This document shows positions 18,984 through 28,837 of a stretch of 64,000 nucleotides of DNA, one piece after another. The notes under the pieces are model-generated. The model did not search any database. It had not been told where the DNA came from and worked only from the letters and a program-made list of their open reading frames with translations. Each line of letters opens with the position of its first letter. Within the stretch, counting starts at the first letter, position 1. Both the position numbers and the translations under genes were made by a program. The DNA is taken from NCBI GenBank assembly GCA_023443625.1, contig JAEZTQ010000098.1, forward strand, positions 33,608 through 97,607, written 5' to 3'. The DNA comes from Bacillota bacterium. GTDB lineage: Bacteria > Bacillota_A > Clostridia > Lachnospirales > Lachnospiraceae.

Positions 18984-21900
18984 ATGAGTAAATTTAAGTT
19001 GGGAATCGATATTGGATCCACTACAGTAAAATTAGTAGTGATCAATGAGAAAAATAAACTACTGTACAGTGATTATAGAAGGCATTTATCAGATATTAAG
19101 AAAGCCGTAATAGATTTAATTAGGACCTGTTATGAAAATATGGGGGATACCGATGTACAAGTATGCGTTACAGGTTCTGGTGGACTATCCTTATCCGAAT
19201 GGTTATCCATTAAGTTTGTACAGGAGGTTATTGCTTGCTCGAAGGCTGTTGAAGCCTATATTCCCCATACGGATGTGGTAATTGAGCTTGGCGGAGAGGA
19301 TGCCAAAATAACCTATTTTCGCAGTGGTATGGAACAGAGGATGAATGGCAGTTGCGCTGGCGGTACCGGTGCTTTTATTGATCAGATGGCTGTGCTTTTG
19401 GATACGGATGCAGCAGGATTAAATGAATATGCCAAGGGTTATCAGGTGATTTATCCCATTGCCTCTAGATGCGGTGTATTTGCTAAAACAGACATACAGC
19501 CACTCATCAATGACGGTGCTCGAAAGGAAGATATTGCAGCTTCAATTTTTCAGGCTGTTGTTAATCAAACCATTGGAGGATTGGCCTGTGGAAAGCCAAT
19601 TCGTGGTAAAGTAGCCTTCCTGGGTGGACCATTGTACTTTCTATCAGAGCTTCGTATGCGCTTTCAAGAAAGCTTAAAGCTGGATAATCTAGATGCAATT
19701 GCTCCAGATAATTCTCAGCTATTTGCTGCTATGGGAGCAGCTCTTAGTGCAGGGAAGGAAAAATCGGTGCCTTTAAAGGAACTAGTCAAGAACTTTGAGG
19801 CAATAAGTAATCTGGTTGATGATAAAGTGAAAAGCTTAGATTTGCTATTTGAGGATGAAGAGGAGTATAAGAGCTTTATAAAAAGACATGAACAGGCCAA
19901 GGTTAAGAGAGGGGAGTTGGCGGATTATCAAGGCAGGGTATATCTGGGGATAGATGCAGGGTCAACAACTACTAAGGTTGCGCTTATTGGTGATGGGGGA
20001 GAACTTCTGTATTCCCATTATTGTAACAATGAGGGGAATCCCTTAGTAAAACTTATAGATATTCTCAGTGATTTGTATGATAAACTGCCAAGGGGTATAA
20101 AGATAAGCAAGGCTACAGTAACAGGCTATGGAGAAGCATTGATGAAGGCAGCTCTCCATGTAGATATAGGAGAGATAGAGACGGTTGCTCACTATAAAGC
20201 AGCAGGGCATTTTCTACCTGGTGTTGATTTTATTCTGGATATCGGAGGGCAAGATATGAAGTGCCTAAGGATTAAGAATGGAGCCATAGACAGTATTCTC
20301 TTAAATGAGGCTTGCTCTTCCGGTTGTGGATCTTTCCTGGAGGGCTTTGCTACTTCACTGAATCTTCCAATAGATCAATTCGCAAAGGAGGCTTTATTTG
20401 CAAAAGCTCCTGTAGATCTTGGTACCAAATGTACGGTATTTATGAATTCTAAAGTAAAGCAAGCGCAGAAGGAAGGCGCAAAGATATGGGATTTATCTGC
20501 AGGTCTGTCATACTCAGTGATTAAGAATGCATTATTTAAGGTGATTAAAGTTAGGGATGAGAAGGATCTAGGAAGTAAGATTATTGTACAGGGTGGTACT
20601 TTTCATAATGATGCAGTATTAAGATGTTTTGAAAAGATTACACAGAAAGAGGCAGTGCGGCCAGATATCGCAGGTCTCATGGGTGCTTATGGTGCAGCAC
20701 TTATTTCAAAGGAATCTTATAAGGAAGGGGAAGAGAGCAGCCTCCTTCAAAGAGATGCCCTGAAGAATTTCTCAATGGAGGTTTCGGGAAAACGTTGCGG
20801 TAAATGTACAAATCAGTGCCTTCTGACGATAAACAGATTTTCTAATGGAGAGAAGTATATTGCAGGAAATCGTTGTGAAAGAGGGGTTGGTATAGATAGA
20901 AGTGTAAAAGAGAAGCTTCCCAATCTATATGATTATAAATATCAAAGAACCTTTGGATACCCTCCCCTTAGTGAGGATGACGCCCCTCGGGGAACCATTG
21001 GTATTCCAAGAGTTCTTAATATGTATGAGAATTATCCTTTCTGGTTCACCTTGTTTCATTCCTTAGGTTTTCGAGTCATACTATCTTCACCCTCTTCAAA
21101 GCAAATGTATGAAAAGGGTCTTGAGACCATACCCTCAGAATCAGCTTGTTATCCGGCTAAACTCTGTCATGGTCATATCATGGATTTGATTGAGCAGGGT
21201 GTGGATACCATCTTTTATCCATCGGTAGTCTATGAAAAGAAAGAATTTAAGGATGTCACTAACCATTATAATTGTCCCATTGTAATTTCATATCCAGAGG
21301 TAATTAAGAATAATATCGAAGAGATAAAGAAGAAAAACATACCTTTGATTTCACCTTTCTTATCTCTGAATAATACAAGAATTCTTGTTAAAAGGCTAAC
21401 TGAGGAGCTTAAGGACTATGAAATCAGTGAAAGAGAAATAAGACATGCTCTTATGAAGGCCTGCAAAGAAAGAGAACATTATAAAAGAGATATACAAAGA
21501 AAAGGAGAAGAGGTAGTTAAATATCTGAAGGAACAGGGAAAGCATGGAATTGTACTCTGTGGGAAGCCATATCACGTTGATCCTGAAATAAATCATGGGA
21601 TATCAGATATGATAGTATCCTATGGAATGGCTGTACTGACGGAGGATAGTATCTCCCATATAGTTCCTTTACGTCATAAGCTCAGAGTCGTGGACCAATG
21701 GGTATATAACTCCCGACTTTATCGTGCAGCTAGTCTGGTAGCCCAGGAGCCCTGTCTAGATCTGGTACAGCTAAACTCCTTTGGCTGCGGATTGGATGCT
21801 GTCACCTCGGATCAGATTGCTGAGCTTTTAGCAGAAGGTAAGAAGTTGTATACAATGCTCAAAATCGATGAGGGTAATAATCTTGGTGCAGCAAAAATAA

Positions 21901-23213
21901 GAATACGCTCCTTAAAGGCTGCAATGGAGGAAAGGGATAAAAATCTATCGATACAAGAGATCAAACAGAAGTCTTATCCTGCTCCAAGGTTTACAAAAAA
22001 TATGAGGCAAACCCATACCATTCTGGCACCCCAGATGGCACCAATTCATTTTGAGATGATTCAGGAAGGGGCAAGAGCCTGCGGATATAATATGGTGGTT
22101 CTTCCAGCGGTGGATAAATCAGCGGTGGATGAAGGGCTCAAATATGTGAACAACGATGCCTGTTATCCGGCAATCATTATGATAGGGCAGCTAGTACAGG
22201 CTTTAAAATCAGGAGAATACGATGTTAATCATACCTCTGTAATTATTACACAGAGCGGAGGAGGCTGCAGAGCTACCAATTATATAGCCTTTCTCAAATT
22301 AGGACTTAGGCAAGCAGGTTTTCATAATGTTCCAATCATTTCCCTGAATACCTTAGGTCTTGAGAAGCAGCCGGGCTTTAAATTATCCTTAAGCCTTGTC
22401 AATCGATGTATTATGGCTTTAATATATGGGGATCTATTTATGAGGGTGCTTTATCGCACTAGACCTTATGAGCGTTTCCCTGGTTCATCACAGCTTTTAT
22501 ATGAAAAATGGTTAGAAAGGGCAAAGGAGAATATAAGAGCAGGTAATAGAAAAGTATTTCGCCGGTATATCAAGGAAATAGTCGGTGATTTTGACAGCCT
22601 GGAGCTTTTAGACATTAAAAAGCCAAAGGTTGGGATAGTCGGTGAAATACTGGTGAAATATCACCCTACGGCAAATAATGATATTGTCAATATTATAGAG
22701 CAAGGAGGAGCAGAAGCAGTTGTACCTGATCTTATGGATTATTTCTTATATTCTACTTTTAATTCACAGTTCCGATTCAGATATCTTGCCGGGAAGAAAT
22801 TAGACAAGCAAAAGAGCAATCTAGCAATGAATTATATCCTGTGGTTTCGTAATATTATGAAAGAAGAATTGGATAAGAGCAAACGTTTTACGGCTCCAAC
22901 ACCCATAGAGGAGCTGGCTCATATGGCATCTTCTGTACTATCTTTGGGAAATCAAACAGGAGAAGGCTGGCTGGTTACAGCAGAAATGCTTGAGTTTATG
23001 GAACAGGGAACCCAAAATATTATTTGTGTACAGCCCCTGGCTTGCCTTCCTAATCATATTACCGGTAAAGGAATGTTTAAACCCTTAAAGGAACTCTATC
23101 CCCAGGCCAATATTATGCCCATAGATTATGATCCCGGTATATCCAGTGTAAATCAGTTAAATCGAATTAAGCTCATGCTTTCTATTGCATTGAAGGAATT
23201 GCAGATAAAATAA
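18984..23213 (+). CDS. Acyl-CoA dehydratase activase-related protein (BadF/BcrAD ATPase, two modules)
   Basis: This is a 1409-residue cytoplasmic ASKHA-fold protein. Two BcrAD/BadF ATPase modules open with GIDIGSTTVK (about 7-16) and GIDAGSTTTK (about 321-330). Each has a cysteine near the [4Fe-4S] site, in SCAGGTGAFIDQM (about 123) and ACSSGCGSFLEG (about 439). CGKCTNQC follows near 605, then a large DUF2229/dehydratase-like region. Activators of 2-hydroxyacyl-CoA dehydratases drive ATP-dependent electron transfer, but the role of these fused homologues is unsettled. AGGAGTT at 18971 fixes the ATG at 18984; an upstream in-frame ATG at 18936 lacks a site. It stands alone. Confidence 0.85.
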   Translation: MSKFKLGIDIGSTTVKLVVINEKNKLLYSDYRRHLSDIKKAVIDLIRTCYENMGDTDVQVCVTGSGGLSLSEWLSIKFVQEVIACSKAVEAYIPHTDVVIELGGEDAKITYFRSGMEQRMNGSCAGGTGAFIDQMAVLLDTDAAGLNEYAKGYQVIYPIASRCGVFAKTDIQPLINDGARKEDIAASIFQAVVNQTIGGLACGKPIRGKVAFLGGPLYFLSELRMRFQESLKLDNLDAIAPDNSQLFAAMGAALSAGKEKSVPLKELVKNFEAISNLVDDKVKSLDLLFEDEEEYKSFIKRHEQAKVKRGELADYQGRVYLGIDAGSTTTKVALIGDGGELLYSHYCNNEGNPLVKLIDILSDLYDKLPRGIKISKATVTGYGEALMKAALHVDIGEIETVAHYKAAGHFLPGVDFILDIGGQDMKCLRIKNGAIDSILLNEACSSGCGSFLEGFATSLNLPIDQFAKEALFAKAPVDLGTKCTVFMNSKVKQAQKEGAKIWDLSAGLSYSVIKNALFKVIKVRDEKDLGSKIIVQGGTFHNDAVLRCFEKITQKEAVRPDIAGLMGAYGAALISKESYKEGEESSLLQRDALKNFSMEVSGKRCGKCTNQCLLTINRFSNGEKYIAGNRCERGVGIDRSVKEKLPNLYDYKYQRTFGYPPLSEDDAPRGTIGIPRVLNMYENYPFWFTLFHSLGFRVILSSPSSKQMYEKGLETIPSESACYPAKLCHGHIMDLIEQGVDTIFYPSVVYEKKEFKDVTNHYNCPIVISYPEVIKNNIEEIKKKNIPLISPFLSLNNTRILVKRLTEELKDYEISEREIRHALMKACKEREHYKRDIQRKGEEVVKYLKEQGKHGIVLCGKPYHVDPEINHGISDMIVSYGMAVLTEDSISHIVPLRHKLRVVDQWVYNSRLYRAASLVAQEPCLDLVQLNSFGCGLDAVTSDQIAELLAEGKKLYTMLKIDEGNNLGAAKIRIRSLKAAMEERDKNLSIQEIKQKSYPAPRFTKNMRQTHTILAPQMAPIHFEMIQEGARACGYNMVVLPAVDKSAVDEGLKYVNNDACYPAIIMIGQLVQALKSGEYDVNHTSVIITQSGGGCRATNYIAFLKLGLRQAGFHNVPIISLNTLGLEKQPGFKLSLSLVNRCIMALIYGDLFMRVLYRTRPYERFPGSSQLLYEKWLERAKENIRAGNRKVFRRYIKEIVGDFDSLELLDIKKPKVGIVGEILVKYHPTANNDIVNIIEQGGAEAVVPDLMDYFLYSTFNSQFRFRYLAGKKLDKQKSNLAMNYILWFRNIMKEELDKSKRFTAPTPIEELAHMASSVLSLGNQTGEGWLVTAEMLEFMEQGTQNIICVQPLACLPNHITGKGMFKPLKELYPQANIMPIDYDPGISSVNQLNRIKLMLSIALKELQIK

Positions 23214-23320
23214 GGATAAAATCATAGTCAAAATGAGATTTAACTATATAGAATTACTTTACTAATGAAAATCCCCTAAATAAATTAAAGAAAGATTATA
23301 ATATGGTAAAAAAATGAAAT

Positions 23321-23390
23321 ACATCTATCTTAATAAGGAGTTCTTTCATATAATATAAATGAACTGCTTATGTGATAGATGTTTTATTTT
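23321..23390 (+). terminator. Terminator after the activase-like gene
   Basis: ACATCTATC pairs with GATAGATGT, with an inner partly paired arm, and is followed by TTTATTTT. It lies 107 bases after the stop codon. Confidence 0.65.
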
Positions 23391-23450
23391 ATCTCATAAC
23401 AAAGGGCGTCCTATAAGATAAAAAGCCCAATTATATAAGGGGGATTTGAA

Positions 23451-23951
23451 ATGAAACAATGTAAAAAGTGTGGTGCAATACAAAAAAATCAGAATAGAGT
23501 ATGTATTGATTGTGGGGAACAACTGGGTACTCCTTTAAGTAAAGAGGAAGAGGCGAATTTAAACAATAAAATATCTAAAAAAATTGAGAAGCTATCTAAC
23601 AGCGGGGATTTTTTTTATGTATCAAGGGTTGACAAAATAGTAGGGATAATGCTAATTATTGGAGCGTTAACCGCTCTGCTATTTAAAATTATTGGAGGTA
23701 CAGGATTAGGAGAGCATGCTGCTTTCTTAATTCTGGTAATCATATTCATGTCCTTGGAGGCAATCGATATACTTTTTCCTCATTTTATGTGGGAGTTATA
23801 TAAATTGAAGTTTATCTTTGCCATCTCTAATGTAGATGATATGCAACCCTCAGACCTGCAAATATATCTAAGGCGTATTATTGCATATCTGGTAAGCTTT
23901 GTCGGATATATCTATTTGATTTATGTTTTTGTTCTATTATTAAGAGGATAG
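23451..23951 (+). CDS. Zinc-ribbon membrane protein of unknown function
   Basis: An N-terminal zinc ribbon (CKKCGAIQKNQNRVCIDCG, residues 4-22) is followed by a polar linker and about three hydrophobic segments (near 64-82, 87-106 and 146-164). The first two cysteine pairs are intact. It is a 166-residue inner-membrane protein of a common but uncharacterised clostridial plan. A strong AAGGGGG precedes the ATG. An ABC exporter pair follows with its own promoter, so linkage is loose. Confidence 0.7.
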   Translation: MKQCKKCGAIQKNQNRVCIDCGEQLGTPLSKEEEANLNNKISKKIEKLSNSGDFFYVSRVDKIVGIMLIIGALTALLFKIIGGTGLGEHAAFLILVIIFMSLEAIDILFPHFMWELYKLKFIFAISNVDDMQPSDLQIYLRRIIAYLVSFVGYIYLIYVFVLLLRG

Positions 23952-24010
23952 CCTGTAAAATAGTGCATGACCAGGAAGGAGTAAAGGCACTATTATAAAT
24001 GGGTTAACTC

Positions 24011-24039
24011 TTGACGGTATTTTTCAGGAGTGCTAGTAT
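24011..24039 (+). promoter_or_regulatory. Promoter of the ABC exporter pair
   Basis: TTGACG at 24011-24016, a 17-base spacer and TAGTAT at 24034-24039. It overlaps the most upstream possible start codon (GTG at 24030), which argues for the downstream TTG start at 24096. Confidence 0.65.
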
Positions 24040-24095
24040 TAGCTTTAGTAAGAATTAGCAAAAAGGCTACAGGACAATTTACTGGAGGGTTTCTC

Positions 24096-25805
24096 TTGAA
24101 AAAAGTATTTCATTATTTAAAACCATATAGCAGGCGGATGCTCTTTGGCTTTCTGATTAAGGTCTTTGCAACTTTCTTAGATCTGGGATTACCTTGGGTT
24201 TTAGCATATATTATAGATGATGTGATACCTTTGCAAAGGGTATCACTTATTATGTTTTGGGGAGGAATTATGGTGGCCTTGTCCATTGGGGCAAGAAGCT
24301 TTAATATCATGGCCAACCGTATGGCAGCCAGAGTTGCACGAGATACCACACGGATATTACGACGAGATTTATTTGATAAAATATTAAGTCTTTCCGGTTC
24401 TCAGCTCGATTATTTTACCCTTCCCTCCCTAGGATCTCGTATGACTACAGACACCTACAATATACATAATATGATTGGAATGATGCAGCGCCTTGGAGTA
24501 CGAGCACCAATTATTTTAATTGGAGGTATTGTAATCACAAGTACTATGGAACCAGTTCTAACCTTGGTGCTAATTGGTATACTCCCCCTTCTTTTTCTAG
24601 TGGTTTATCTGGTATCTAAGCAAGGAATTCCCCTGTATACTATTTTACAGCAAGCAGTAGATAAAATGGTAAGAATAGTTAGAGAGAATATTACTGGTAT
24701 TCGTATTATTAAGGCCTTATCCAAAACAGAATATGAAAAAGAACGTTTTAGCAGGGTCAATTCTGAATTGGTAGAGAAGGAACTAAAAGCAGGAACAACC
24801 ATGGCAATCATGAATCCTATGATGAATCTCTTGTTAAACCTTGGGCTTACCTTGGTAATTATCATTGGTGCCTTTCGTGTGGATAGGGGAGCTTCAGAGC
24901 CAGGCAAAATCGTAGCATTTTTATCCTATTTTGCAATAATGTTACAAGCAGTTATGGCAATTACCAGAGTCTTTGTTATCTATTCTAAGGCCAGTGCTTC
25001 TGCTGTTAGAATTGCGGAAGTATTAGATACCAAAGAAGATCTTCAAACTGTAGCAACTCCTTTGAAACACACCGAGGATAAGGATGCCTTTATTGAATTT
25101 GATCATGTTAGTTTCTCTTATACCAAGGAACCCTGTATTATAGACATGAATTTTAAAATCAAAAAAGGTGCCAGTCTTGGGATTATTGGTTCAACTGGAG
25201 CAGGTAAGACAACTTTAATTAATCTTCTCATGAGATTTTATGATGTGTCTCAGGGAAGCATTAAGATAGAGGGCAGTGATATCAGAAGCTTTGATAAGCA
25301 GGAGCTGCGTAGAAAATTTGGAGTGGTATTTCAAAATGATGTTCTCTTTGCAGATATGATCTATGAGAATATAAGTATAGGAAGAAAAATACCAAAAGAG
25401 AGGGTTTTAGAAGCCGTAAAAGATGCCCAGGCCTATTCTTTTATCCAAGAGCTAGAGGGTGAATTAGATTATACCTTGTCTATTAGAGGTAGTAATCTCA
25501 GTGGGGGGCAAAGGCAGAGGCTTTTAGTTGCCAGAGCCTTAGCTGGTAGGCCGGAGATATTAATTCTTGATGATGCCTCCAGTGCTTTGGATTTTAAGAC
25601 AGATTCCCTACTTAGACAAGCAATTCGGAATAATTATGGGGGTATTACGACGCTAGTAATTGCCCAGCGTATTAGTAGTGTCATGAAGCTGGATCATATA
25701 CTGGTAATTGAAGATGGTCAGATGGCAGGTTATGGAACCCATGAGGAACTTTTAAATTCCTGTGAGGTTTATCAGGAAATCTATCATTCCCAGATGATGT
25801 CGTAA
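24096..25805 (+). CDS. ABC exporter half-transporter, subunit with degenerate site
   Basis: A six-helix membrane domain (about 15-300) is fused to an ABC domain. Walker A GSTGAGKTT starts at 365 and the signature LSGGQRQR at 468. Walker B reads LILDDASSALD, so the catalytic glutamate after the Walker B aspartate is replaced by D493. Such a change marks the non-catalytic site of heterodimeric exporters of the LmrCD/TM287-288 type. GGAGGG at 24084-24089 fits a TTG start at 24096. The partner gene follows 13 bases later. Likely cargo is a drug, lipid or peptide; unknown. Confidence 0.88.
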   Translation: MKKVFHYLKPYSRRMLFGFLIKVFATFLDLGLPWVLAYIIDDVIPLQRVSLIMFWGGIMVALSIGARSFNIMANRMAARVARDTTRILRRDLFDKILSLSGSQLDYFTLPSLGSRMTTDTYNIHNMIGMMQRLGVRAPIILIGGIVITSTMEPVLTLVLIGILPLLFLVVYLVSKQGIPLYTILQQAVDKMVRIVRENITGIRIIKALSKTEYEKERFSRVNSELVEKELKAGTTMAIMNPMMNLLLNLGLTLVIIIGAFRVDRGASEPGKIVAFLSYFAIMLQAVMAITRVFVIYSKASASAVRIAEVLDTKEDLQTVATPLKHTEDKDAFIEFDHVSFSYTKEPCIIDMNFKIKKGASLGIIGSTGAGKTTLINLLMRFYDVSQGSIKIEGSDIRSFDKQELRRKFGVVFQNDVLFADMIYENISIGRKIPKERVLEAVKDAQAYSFIQELEGELDYTLSIRGSNLSGGQRQRLLVARALAGRPEILILDDASSALDFKTDSLLRQAIRNNYGGITTLVIAQRISSVMKLDHILVIEDGQMAGYGTHEELLNSCEVYQEIYHSQMMS

Positions 25806-25818
25806 GGAGGTGATTTTT

Positions 25819-27606
25819 ATGTCTGTAAAGTTCACAGGTTCCAAAATCAGTGAAAAAACAGAGAAGCCTAAGGATATTAAATTTGTAATAAAACGTCTTT
25901 GGCATTATATCTATCATTGTAAAGGAATGCTTTTTTTAGCTCTATTCTTATCAATAACAAGTAATATCTTCTCCCTCATTGGCCCTTTACTATCCGGCTA
26001 TGCCATTGATGCAATAGAACCAGGAAAAGGTATGGTGATCTTTAAAAAGGTATTTTATTATGCCCTGTTGATGATTATATTCTATATGGTATCAGCCCTA
26101 TTATCCTATCTCCTTGGAATTATTATGCTTCGTTTAAGTCAAAGAATGGTAAGAAAAATGCGAGAAGATGTATTTGCAAAGCTGGCAGATTTGCCTGTAG
26201 GCTTTTTTGATTGCAATCCTGCTGGAGATATTATCAGTAGAATATCTTATGATATTGATACAGTCAATACCTCCTTATCTACGGATGTAGTGCAAATACT
26301 ATCCAGTGTCATAACCGTAGTTGGTTCCCTGCTTATGATGCTTCTTATTTCCCCTAGCTTAGTGCTGGTAATGCTAGTAACCATACCCTTATCCATGATT
26401 TATACCCGTTATATGGCAAGAAAGGTTCGTCCCTTCTTTCGCAAGCGCTCAGCCAAACTGGGGGAACTCAATGGATTTATAGAGGAGATGATTACTGGAC
26501 AAAAGTCCATTAAAGCATATTCAGCAGAGCAGGCAATTATGGAGCGGTTTGATCAGAAGAATGAGGAGGCAGTAGAGGCTTATTATAATGCAGAATATTA
26601 TGGCAGCATGATGGGGCCTACTATGAATTTTATCAATAATATATCTCTCTCCTTAGTTACGGTATTTGGAGCGCTCTTATACCTCTTTGGGAAGATGACC
26701 TTGGGGGATATTTCTTCCTTTGTTCAATATAGTAGAAGATTTTCAGGACCAATCAGTGAGGCAGCAAATATCATCAGTGAACTCCAATCTGCGGCAGCGG
26801 CAGCAGAACGGGTATTTAAACTTATGGATGAGGAGCCAGAACCGGCAGATAGGGAAGGTGCAGGGGAATTAACCACAATTAGAGGGGACGTCTATATGAA
26901 GGAGGTATCCTTTGGTTATCAGCCAGATAAGGTAATCATTAAGCAGCTATTCCTTCATGCCAAGCCGGGAAGCCTTACTGCAATTGTTGGGCCAACGGGA
27001 GCAGGAAAGACTACAATCATCAATCTCTTAATGGGATTTTATGATGTATGGGATGGACGTATCCTTGTGGATGGCGTAGATTCCAAAGATATTAAAAGAA
27101 GAAGCTTGCGAAAGGCCTATGCAATGGTACTTCAAGATACCTGGCTCTTTCAGGGAAGCATTTTTGATAATATAGCCTATGGTAAAGAGAATGCTACTAT
27201 GGAAGAAGTGGTAGAAGCAGCTAAGATGACGGGAATGCATTCCTTTATTAAAAGACTACCCCAGGGCTATGATACCATTATCAATGAGGACGGCATCAAT
27301 ATCTCCAAGGGGCAGAAACAACTTCTGACCATAGCCAGAGCAATGTTACTGGATGCTAAAATGCTAATCTTAGATGAAGCGACGTCCAATGTAGATACAA
27401 GAACAGAAATCAAGATACAGAAAGCCATGAGAAAACTCATGGAGGATAAGACCTGTTTTGTAATAGCTCACCGCTTATCAACAATACAGGGTGCAGATAA
27501 TATTCTGGTTATTGATCAGGGTAATATTGTAGAACAAGGAACTCATAAAAAACTTATGGAAGAGAAGGGCTTTTACTACCGCTTATATAATTCCCAGTTT
27601 GATTAG
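25819..27606 (+). CDS. ABC exporter half-transporter, catalytic partner
   Basis: This is the second half of a heterodimeric exporter. The membrane domain covers about 40-330, Walker A GPTGAGKTT is at about 391, and Walker B LILDEATSNVD has its catalytic glutamate intact. The signature reads ISKGQKQL, a variant of LSGGQ, which again fits an asymmetric pair. The start is the ATG at 25819 behind an exceptionally complete ribosome site (TAAGGAGGTGATT). The N-terminal 30 residues are charged and precede the first helix. Confidence 0.9.
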   Translation: MSVKFTGSKISEKTEKPKDIKFVIKRLWHYIYHCKGMLFLALFLSITSNIFSLIGPLLSGYAIDAIEPGKGMVIFKKVFYYALLMIIFYMVSALLSYLLGIIMLRLSQRMVRKMREDVFAKLADLPVGFFDCNPAGDIISRISYDIDTVNTSLSTDVVQILSSVITVVGSLLMMLLISPSLVLVMLVTIPLSMIYTRYMARKVRPFFRKRSAKLGELNGFIEEMITGQKSIKAYSAEQAIMERFDQKNEEAVEAYYNAEYYGSMMGPTMNFINNISLSLVTVFGALLYLFGKMTLGDISSFVQYSRRFSGPISEAANIISELQSAAAAAERVFKLMDEEPEPADREGAGELTTIRGDVYMKEVSFGYQPDKVIIKQLFLHAKPGSLTAIVGPTGAGKTTIINLLMGFYDVWDGRILVDGVDSKDIKRRSLRKAYAMVLQDTWLFQGSIFDNIAYGKENATMEEVVEAAKMTGMHSFIKRLPQGYDTIINEDGINISKGQKQLLTIARAMLLDAKMLILDEATSNVDTRTEIKIQKAMRKLMEDKTCFVIAHRLSTIQGADNILVIDQGNIVEQGTHKKLMEEKGFYYRLYNSQFD

Positions 27607-27759
27607 ATATGGGCTAGTGTAAATTAGAATATTATTTCATAGGCATTAATAATAGACATATAAGATGAAGTAGTAAAATAATGTATTTACCAAAACATTT
27701 AATAATAGTATACTAAGTCATGAATACAGTTAGTAATACAAAGATGAGAGGTTTATAAC

Positions 27760-28275
27760 ATGAAACTATCAAATAAAATAAGAATAATATCTATTACTTT
27801 AGTTGTTTTTCTTATATTATTATTTGTATTAATAATTATTACTAATCAATTAAAAACCCCTAAGGTAAATGTTAAAGTAGAATTAAGTCAAATAACAAAT
27901 GAAGAGTCTAGTGTACTGTTTAAAACTGACAATATATCTATTGATAATGTGAAAAAGTTATACCTTGAAGTTGAAATTACTGATTCGCCAAAATGTAAGG
28001 TACGAGATGTAAATATTCCTGATTTAAATTTAATTGATAGAATTGATTATGTTAGGTCCTATAAAGCAAATTATAGAGAAGAAAATAGATTAAAGAGTAG
28101 TAAAGCATTTTTTACCAAGGAGTATATATTTAATTCAACTGAGTTATCAATTGCAGAATTGAAAGAAATCTTTCAAGAGGAAAAAATAACAATATCTATT
28201 GTAACAAATATTAATAAAGAATTTTATTATAGTTATAGCATAGGAGAACTATTGGAGGCATCACCAGATAAATAA
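27760..28275 (+). CDS. Membrane-anchored protein of unknown function
   Basis: I do not recognise this 171-residue protein. One strong N-terminal helix (about 9-30) anchors a mostly beta-type, charged domain outside the cell; there is no lipobox. A ribosome site GATGAGAGG precedes the ATG. It is more AT-rich than its neighbours, which may point to acquired or fast-evolving DNA. It sits alone between the exporter and the T-box of tyrS. Confidence 0.6.
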   Translation: MKLSNKIRIISITLVVFLILLFVLIIITNQLKTPKVNVKVELSQITNEESSVLFKTDNISIDNVKKLYLEVEITDSPKCKVRDVNIPDLNLIDRIDYVRSYKANYREENRLKSSKAFFTKEYIFNSTELSIAELKEIFQEEKITISIVTNINKEFYYSYSIGELLEASPDK

Positions 28276-28315
28276 CTATTTTGAGAGTTTGAGATTAAGT
28301 AATGTTTGGTGGAAG

Positions 28316-28367
28316 CCACAAGCTATTTTTTTAGAATATTCCCACAAGCTATTTTTTTAGAATATTC
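28316..28367. repeat. 26-bp perfect tandem duplication
   Basis: The segment 28316-28341 is repeated exactly at 28342-28367. The second copy ends one base before the -35 box of the tyrS T-box promoter. Confidence 0.9.
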
Positions 28368-28368
28368 C

Positions 28369-28397
28369 TTGACAAGGCAAGGATAATTGATTATAAT
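28369..28397 (+). promoter_or_regulatory. Consensus promoter of the tyrS T-box
   Basis: TTGACA at 28369-28374, a 17-base spacer and TATAAT at 28392-28397: an exact sigma-A consensus. Confidence 0.92.
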
Positions 28398-28409
28398 ACC
28401 TTTCATTAT

Positions 28410-28738
28410 TAATAAATAAAAAGCTGTGATAAGAACCAGTAAGAATTTTAATTTTCTAACAGAAAGCAACCGGTTGATGAGAGGTGCAGAGAATGGATTC
28501 TGAATACATCTTTGAGCTTCACACCGAACAGATTAACTAAGTAGGCTGCTGACGGTTCCCTGCACCCGTTATAGTGCTAGAGTATAACTTAAGTATCATT
28601 TTAATGCCCTATTTGGCATGTGATTCATGAGAACTTAAAGTACTCAAAGAGGTTGGCTATGAGAGTAGCTAATAAATATGAGGTGGTACCGCGAGAATAA
28701 TCCCGCCCTCTAAGCAATTAGAGGAGCGGTTTTTTTTA
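28410..28738 (+). promoter_or_regulatory. Tyrosine T-box riboswitch
   Basis: This leader RNA reads uncharged tRNA and stops or allows transcription of tyrS. The T-box AGGTGGTACCGCG is at 28681-28693. The stem I specifier loop carries GAATAC with the tyrosine codon TAC at 28505-28507. The terminator stem CCGC-CCTCTAA (28703-28713) and TTAGAGG-a-GCGG (28718-28729) is followed by eight T. Low charging of tRNA-Tyr should favour the antiterminator and raise tyrS expression. Confidence 0.95.
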
Positions 28739-28837
28739 TGTTACGAGGAAATTAATCACAATTAACTCAGGCGTGAAGTATCAGCTTGCAGGAGGTGCAC
28801 CTTGTGGAATAATTATAAGAAGAAAGGAAGATATACT

